The position numbers and the translations under genes were made by a program. From NCBI GenBank assembly GCA_015143295.1, contig CM026565.1, forward strand, positions 30,574,052-30,638,051: a stretch of DNA of 64,000 nt, written 5' to 3'. Under the pieces are notes generated by a model. That model was given only the letters and a program-made list of their open reading frames with translations, was not told where the DNA came from and did no database searches. Positions 57,371 through 64,000 of this stretch are shown piece after piece; the stretch's first letter is position 1; each line of letters starts with the position of its first letter. This DNA is from Tetracentron sinense (taxonomy: Eukaryota > Streptophyta > Magnoliopsida > Trochodendrales > Trochodendraceae).

Positions 57371-60300
57371 ATGTTTGATGGAAGCATGAGAATGTCTTTC
57401 CAGGCATTGAATTGCCAATCGCATCTCGTAGGTAACATAAATAAGCATAAGACACAGTTTAAACTTTGGTCATATCCAGCTCTAGCTGTACAACCCTCTT
57501 CAATTCTCTTACACACAGATGAGAGTGGTAATCTACCTGAATCTAAGAAGTGTTCTAGTTCCAAAACAGTTCCGAGAAGCACTAGTTCCCTGCTCAACCA
57601 AGCGAATACGGTGGGTGTCATAGGAGGGGTATCAGTTGTTTCTACTCTGAATTTCTTGGAAAAGCTCGTCCGGTGGAGCTCAAAAGATGGAGAGGAGTGC
57701 CTTCCATTTGTTGTCTGCTGTGATCCGATGTTAAACAAGGAGATTTCATCTCGCGAAAGAAGTTTGTTTCCCTACCTCAAAAGAAAAAGTGCTTGTTCCA
57801 AACTGGATCATACTCCAATTGTGGAGAATTTGAGGTGTAAAAGGGCCTTCCTTGAGAACTCAGGAGCTCGTTGCATAGTTATGCCTTGTCATATATCACA
57901 TGCTTGGCATGGTGAGATCTCTGAGGACTGTTCTGTTCCCTTCCTTCATGTGGGTGAGTGTGTTGCCAGGGAGCTCAAGGAAGCAAAGTTGAAGCCACTT
58001 GAAGCTGGGAGTAATTTACGGATTGGGGTGCTTTCCACTGATGCGACTTTAACCGCAGGTTCTTATCAGGAGCAACTACAGAGTCAGGTATTTCAATCCG
58101 TGACTCATATCTGTTTACAGTTCAGATTGTATGGTATTCGAAATCTTGTTAGGAAGAGCTCTAGAGTACTTAAATTAGCAGATGTATTGTTGCATATCAG
58201 AAAAAAATAGAATATATTTGTTCGTGGTAATTTCTTCTTACAATCGTGTAAAAGCCATGAAGTGTTCGTCATTATCATCAGCTTCAGTTGGTCCATCCAC
58301 TGAGCCTCAGTTTACCTGCAAAAAGAATTGATGCACTGTTTATTGGCAGTCAATTTGAATCCTGTTTCACAAACTTTCTTGGGGTTTAGAGGACAAAAAT
58401 GATGCACTTTACCGAAATACTTTGACTGCTTCAAGTGGAATTCAGTGGGAGTCATGGCCCATGGGACCTTGCATGAGAAAGCAGCAGATTCAGGTGTATG
58501 ACATTGACACCAACGAACCATTTATATAAATAATTTCATCGTATTTAAATATTCTTCTTCTTATTTCGTCACTTATTTTATAAATTCTTTTGAAACTTAG
58601 GATATCTATAACAGAATATGACATAAACTTGATGAAGTATAAAATTGATCAAATGATGGTAGATCTAGTTGGGAGGCATTGGACAGAGAAGTTCATAGTG
58701 CATGAGTGAAAATATGGGTAGTAAATTCCTACTATTGAGGTAGAGATTTTAAGCTGGTACCAGCTTTCAATATATTCACCACAAACATCCTAACTTTTAT
58801 GTATCTTAGCGACTTATTCAATTATTATAATATTTTTCACGTGGGTAGATCTTAAGTGTGCTAGTCTTTCATACAAAGACTTGATTACCCGCCCTCAAGG
58901 AATTTCTGACTGACAGTGATCCTCTACTGTCCCACCAAGGGTCAGGACAACCTGATCTCGTGGTCCTGTTTCATCCTCCAGAAAAATCTATTGTCTTTAT
59001 ACACAAAGGATATAGAGGTCAGAACCTGTAGAACAGATCCCATTCAAGTAAAGATACTTAGGTTCATATCTCCTTTGTTCAGTTGTTCTACCATAAATAC
59101 TGTGTTTGCTTATAAAATGATATTGAATAATCTGTTTTCATTATTAATAATTCTAATTTGCCCATAAAATTTAAAGAAACTAAAAATGTTTAGTTCATTA
59201 AAAGACAAAACTAAGTAGTAAATTAAAATATTAGAGCGAAAAATGGCTGTGTTGTACTTGAAACATGGAATAGGTAGTTGGTTGTATTAGCAATAAAAGA
59301 AAGTGAGGTTGGTTCATGATCTATTTCTTTCTCAGACTTTTGTTTAGTTTCAGCTTATTTCTAATTAACTGCCAGTTAACAAATAATGAATTGGAAATAT
59401 GAGAGGGCTGAAGAACAAAGGTTGCAGGATATTGTGATAAGGCTATATGATTTGATAATTGAACCTTGTGCTCCTTTATAACATTGTTAAGATTCTCAGA
59501 TTTTCATTTCATATTCCAAATGATAGAATGTCATAGAAAATGATTGATCATTCAACTTGAATTGTATTCGAAAATAATAATATATGAAGTATGTGACTTA
59601 ATAGAAGCCAGAACGACATGGAGTTCAACAGTAGCTGTTGGTTTGGTTAGTTTTAACTTTTAACTTCCTGCTGAATGGGGATGGAATAGGATCCAGGTAT
59701 TATTATGTTCCTTTTGGACCTTTCAACTCTGAACCACCGGCATACCAAAATTCTCAAGTCATACTATTTTTAGGAGTTGCATCACCCTACATAGGAACTT
59801 TTTTTTTGTCCAGCCATATTACAATCTTAAGATATATGAATTTTGAGAACGTTAACTACATGATGCGAAGGAATCTCCTTCACACGAGATTCCTTCGCCT
59901 AAGTTCCTCATAGGTTATATGATGGAAGATGCAGGGCTGTGTGGGGTGCCACAGCCCAGTGGAGAAAAAGAGTCCTATATGATGATCTCACATAGTTACA
60001 TGTATTACTTTTACAGCATCAAGTGTCCTTGTAGCTATCGAAACAATATCTGAATGGGAGACTTTCCAAGCTTATCTCTATTGTACAATGGAACTCTACT
60101 GTAGTTCTCCCTTCCCACTTATTAATAAAGCCTTTTATTTATCAAGTCAAACAAGAAAGATCATGTCCTTGAGTCTAAACCTCTAAAACATCAAAGTAAA
60201 ATAATGCACCTGAGTACATTGATGCGTCAGATATAATCAAGGTTTGAAATCCCGAACTTGTCGGTGATTTCGGTCCTTCAATCCAAACCGAAATCCCAAA

Positions 60301-63300
60301 AATTTTGGTCTCGGCGGGATTTCGGTCCTTAATTTATTAATATTCTATTAAATATATATATTTAATGAAATTTTGTATATTAAAAAATAATATTTTATTA
60401 AAATTTAATATATATATATAGATAAATATTGATATTTTATGATAAAAATATCGAAATATTTCAGAATTTTAAGAAAAAAACAACAAAAAAACTATTTAAA
60501 AATAAATTTCCGAAATATCGCCAAAATTCCGAAATTTCACCCAAAATTTCCAAAATCCTGCCCGAAATCGTGTTTTCCAAAATCTAAGCCAAATCGATAT
60601 CAGTGGGGGTGGGCGAAACTAGGATTTTGCGGGATTTCAAACCATGGATATAATACATCAATAAGAATTCAGGTAACCTTCCAAAAAGAAAAGAAAACGA
60701 TATCAGGTAAAATAATTATGTTAACCATATGGTGGGATGTTTATTACATGCAATGATTAATACATCACCATAGCATGCTCTTTGAACTTGCTTGGTGAGA
60801 TACCAATTAGTCAGAGACTAATTCCATGTAGAAAGAACACATTTCTTCTATACGTAAATCTCCTGTCCTCAGCCCCAGCACACCACAGGCCTCGCAACTC
60901 CAAAACCCCTCATTTCTGCTATTTCCCAGACAAACTTGAATAGACCAAGAGCCCTGTCCACCTTCTGAATTCCACCCCAAACCATCCTCCCCTCATCAGA
61001 TGTCAGAAACTTCCTATTTCACAAGCAGAACCTATCTAGTATCTGCACCACCAAAACCATAAACACCTCCACAGATTTCTCCTTCCGTATCTCTAACACT
61101 GTCATATAGATAATACTGCACAAGTGTGAACAGGCACTGAGATGAGTGGCCCAGGGTCTTTGAGAGCTTCTTCTGTACTAGGCTTTCCTGATGATGGGCG
61201 TCCTTGTATCCGATATCTCTGCCCACCAAGACATCCTACAACCCTTCTTTAATGACCTTGAGCTTTGACAAATTGTATAATAACCCCTTCTCACTTGTAA
61301 AGAGGTCGTTGAACATCTCCACGTTGTCAGAAGGTAGGGTAATTAGCCTTCTTTGTAAGGGAGAAAAGGAGGCGAATGGGAGACTTTCCTAGTTTGATCT
61401 CTATGTATAATTTCAATTTCTGCTTATTAATTACAGAATTCAGATGTGACTTGTGGCATCAACAAACTAACTTTATCACCATCATGTTTCTGTTGTCTTT
61501 CTTGGTAGAGAGGAATTTCTATTGGTTTGAATTCATATGAACTACTCAGACATGGAATGGTTCTGCAGTTCTCTTTCATAGATCATAAATCCAATGCCCT
61601 GCAACATGGAAATCTTGTATGAGTTTGAACTCAAAATTTTGCTTTCGATAAAAAAAAACTCCGATCTACTTGGGAAGTTTGAGAAAATTCGGGGAGGGGG
61701 AGGGGGGTAAAAATTATCAACCTTACAAAAAGGGCCCTACATGCCCGTAAAGTTGGGAAATAGTCCATAAGACCATCACAAGGGCTCTACACAATTAAAT
61801 TGCCCAAAGGCAGGAAATGGGTCTTATGCAGCCTGGGCTTGAACGAAGTAGAAAGCCCAAATCCCAAGATCGAGATCAAATGGGCCCTTGACGGCCCGGG
61901 TTTTGGGAACGAAGAAGAAAGCCCACAAATCCGAAGTTAAATGGGCCACACACCTACTAAAATGGGTCTGTCCATGAAGAAGCCATAACCCACCAAATGG
62001 GTCGGCCCGCTAACATCAAAGCTTTTATGGTTTAAAACCATTAAAATGAGTGAGACTCACAAGATCTTTATCTCAAGAGTTTATAAATAAGACTCTCAAG
62101 CCAAGAAAAAAGGGGGATAGACAGACAATCAAGACAAGACCTCAAGAGAGAAATCAAAGAAGAGAGAAGGATTCGAGAAAAGAAGAAAAGATCAAAGAAG
62201 GGACTCAAAGCTCTCCAAAGAAGAATCAAGTCAAAGCTAAAGCAAGTTTTCCAAAGAGAAAAGCACCTCCGTAGCCGGTAACACGCTAAGCACTGAAGGA
62301 AGGAGAAAGCTACTACAATCTTCAAAGAAAATCAAGTCAAAGCCAAAGTCCGGTTCTTACCAAAGAGAAAAGAGTCACACAACTTCTTCAAGTGCGAGGA
62401 ACACGCCCATCGACCCCTTGTTCTTGTCACAAATTAATTTTTGAAACTCTGACCGTTAATCAACGGGTTTATTGAGAGTGTACCATTTTTAATATTAAAT
62501 TGTTATTTGATCCTCCATTATTTCATCCGCGAAATTTTGGGTGGACAAATACTTCAACCTAGGTGTTTGATGTCAGGGTTGCATCCAAATTATCTCGTAA
62601 ATTCGAGACAAAAATGGACATTTCATATCCATTAACGTCTTATTTTACACTTAGACTTAGTGGGAAAACTTCAGATCAATAGAACATGAAGACAACAAAT
62701 TTTTCGAAATACCATGTATCATCTCAATCACAACCCAATCAAGCTCCTGGACTCTGCAATCACTATACTCTACATCTAACATGTGCTCATCTTCCTAAAT
62801 TTCAAAGCTTAACCTTATCATGAATTTTAATTTGTTCTTCCACCAATACTTTTCTTCCTTCTGCGAAATCCCATGTGAATTTCTTAGTCAGAGCTTTCAG
62901 TTCCTAGAACGTAATTAAATGTCACTGATACCGATAAAAAAATGTCAGACTACGAAGAAATTTCTACTTTTTTTGTTTATTGTATAAACTGATGGTATTC
63001 TTTTAGCACCTATGCAGGATGGGGAAATACACTAATCCTGAAACTCATATTCATCGTCGAATCCCTTAATATGCAGGGGTTTGAGGTTGTGTTGCCAGAC
63101 AAAGCGACCATGGAGCATACTATAATTCCTGCAGTTGAAGCATTGAACAGAAAGGACATGGAAGGGGCACGAAATCTCTTGAGAATTGCACTCCAGGTTC
63201 TTCTGGTGAGGGCTGTGAACACTGTCATCCTTGCTTCGGATGACATGAAGGGTCTTCTGCCCCAGGACGATCCTCTTCTTAAGAAATGTATTGACCCGAT

Positions 63301-63367
63301 GGATGCTTTGGCCAGGTCAACTATAAAGTGGGCTCAATCAACTGAAAACCAACATAAGCACACTTAA
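57371..63367 (+). CDS. Aspartate/glutamate racemase-family protein (complete, two coding exons)
   Basis: Members interconvert amino-acid enantiomers without pyridoxal phosphate; the plant member's substrate is not certain from sequence. Exon 1 is 57371-58087 (239 codons) and exon 2 63077-63367 (96 codons plus stop), joined in phase 0 by GT/AG. The 335 aa product is close to the roughly 330 aa of the Arabidopsis homologue I recall (At1g15410). The substrate loop reads VGVIGGVSVVSTLNF (residues 81-95) and the first catalytic cysteine lies in MPCHISH (C173). The C-terminal half contains LVRAVNTVILASDD, where bacterial enzymes carry their second catalytic cysteine; here the position lacks Cys. 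The N-terminal 75 residues could include a transit peptide. The ATG at 57371 matches the MFDG start expected for the family. Confidence 0.9.
58211..60229. other. First part of the racemase-family intron
   Basis: I see no gene here. A perfect 13 bp inverted repeat (GCGAAGGAATCTC, 8-base loop, GAGATTCCTTCGC) lies at 59865-59898. The rest is ordinary AT-rich intron. Confidence 0.35.
60238..60646. mobile_element. hAT-like element F in the racemase intron, 409 bp
   Basis: The ends are CAAGGTTTGAAATCCCG and CGGGATTTCAAACCATG. A perfect octamer GATATAAT lies at 60230-60237 and 60647-60654. The interior has ATTTCGG/CCGAAAT blocks. It sits inside the left copy of the segmental duplication. Confidence 0.9.
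60660..61031. repeat. Segmental duplication, left copy (intronic)
   Basis: The sequence from AAAATAATTATGTTAACCAT through CCCCTCATCAGATGTCAGAA to ACAAGCAGAACCT is repeated in the same orientation at about 63668-64000, downstream of the last exon. Related TTATTAATAAAGYCTTTTATT blocks at 60120 and 63549 suggest the duplicated unit starts earlier, at about 60090 and 63520. Minus-strand readings here are broken by stops. Confidence 0.8.
61640..62600 (+). repeat. LTR-like tract in the racemase intron
   Basis: Several AATGGGCC/GGCCCGG blocks (61850-62010) precede TTTATAAATAAGACTC at about 62080, a TATA-like start. A purine-rich AAGAGAGAAATCAAAGAAG leader follows, then GGTTTATTGAGAGTGTACC and a TGGGTGGACA end near 62556. 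This layout fits a retrotransposon LTR, but boundaries and duplication were not found. No coding domain is present. Confidence 0.35.
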
Positions 63368-63453
63368 ACGTTGGTAGTATTTACAAATATTGTTATCATT
63401 GTAGGGGACCTGTGTAAGAATACCAGTCCTTTGTTGCTATATATTTTTGTGTC

Positions 63454-63459
63454 AATAAA
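63454..63459 (+). terminator. Polyadenylation signal of the racemase-family gene
   Basis: AATAAA lies 87 bases after the stop codon, preceded by a TTGTGT-rich stretch, a normal plant 3' end arrangement. Confidence 0.6.
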
Positions 63460-63519
63460 GGATCATTATAAGCATAGAATCAATTTGATGATTAGTACTT
63501 GGACAAGTATTTTGCTGTA

Positions 63520-64000
63520 CAAGGGAATTGTAGTTCTCCCTTCTTGATTATTAATAAAGTCTTTTATTTATTAAGTCAAACAAGGAAAGATTGTGTCCAT
63601 GTAACATCAAAAATACATGAATAAGATATCGGGTAACCTGCGAAAAAAGAAAAGAACACGAAATCGGGTAAAATAATTAAGTTAACCATATGGGTGGATT
63701 GTTGATTACATGCAATGATTAATACATCACCATTGCATGCCCTTTGAACTCACTTGGTGAGATACCCATTAATCAGAGACTAATTCCATGTAGAAAGAAG
63801 ACATTTCCTTTATATGCAAGTGTCCTATCCTCAGCCCCAACACACCAAAGATGACCTTGCAACTCCAAAGCCCCTTTCATTTCTGCTGTTTCCCAGACAA
63901 ACTTGAACAGACCAAGAGCCCTGTCCAACTGCTTCATTCCACCACAAACCATCCTCCCCTCATCAGATGTCAGAACCTTCCCAATACACAAGCAGAACCT
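63520..64000. repeat. Segmental duplication, right copy, with minus-strand coding-like tract
   Basis: This is the partner of the left copy. On the minus strand 63991-63773 is open and contains GLFKFVWETAEMKG and KGNVFFLHGISL before a stop. I do not recognise the protein. It could be the last exon of a gene entering from the right edge, or another repeat relic. Confidence 0.5.

Noticed and set aside
62050-62274. Lys/Arg-rich 74-codon frame
   Set aside because: Low-complexity purine-rich leader of an LTR-like tract, not a convincing protein.

Overview
The window is nuclear DNA from a flowering plant. The evidence is three plant-type, intron-containing genes in an AT-rich background packed with plant transposons (Copia, FAR1-type MULE, hAT/Tip100-like, Tourist-like, Helitron, tRNA-derived SINE, LINE). 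The very long, repeat-filled introns suggest a woody eudicot or magnoliid more than a grass, but the species cannot be fixed from sequence alone.

Host genes. (1) The first two coding exons of a CCCH zinc-finger protein lie at 1516-2246 on the minus strand; the rest runs off the left edge. (2) A complete mitochondrial NADH-cytochrome b5 reductase gene (CBR2-like) occupies 9014-34496 on the minus strand. It has 13 coding exons encoding 327 aa, spread over 25.5 kb because introns 1 (11.0 kb), 5 (8.4 kb) and 8 (2.6 kb) are swollen with transposons. (3) An aspartate/glutamate racemase-family gene occupies 57371-63367 on the plus strand, with two coding exons (335 aa) split by a 5 kb intron. Genes 2 and 3 are divergent and separated by about 23 kb of almost pure repeats. 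I see no operon-like or pathway linkage among the three genes.

Layout. 1-2.4 kb: CCCH gene start. 2.4-9 kb: intergenic, with a Tourist-like MITE, Helitron-type elements and SINEs. 9-34.5 kb: CBR2-like gene. Its intron 5 holds a three-level nest (hAT-like element > solo LTR > hAT-like element) plus LINE remnants. Its intron 1 holds an old minus-strand Copia remnant, a hAT-like element split by a Copia element, and another hAT-like element inside that Copia. 34.5-40.8 kb: SINEs, a Helitron and an LTR-like tract. 40.8-48.0 kb: a 7.2 kb MULE with roughly 290 bp terminal inverted repeats, a decayed FAR1-type transposase and a fragment resembling a host PRA1 gene. 48-57 kb: Tip100-like hAT elements, a second Tourist-like MITE, a LINE tail, a Helitron and SINEs. 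57-64 kb: racemase gene, with a duplicated segment on both sides of its last exon.

Every transposon coding region I could read is broken by stops or frameshifts. I found no rRNA, genuine tRNA gene, CRISPR array, or undescribed multi-gene system. The value of the window lies in the readable nesting history and in several repeat families defined here by target-site duplications (TSDs).
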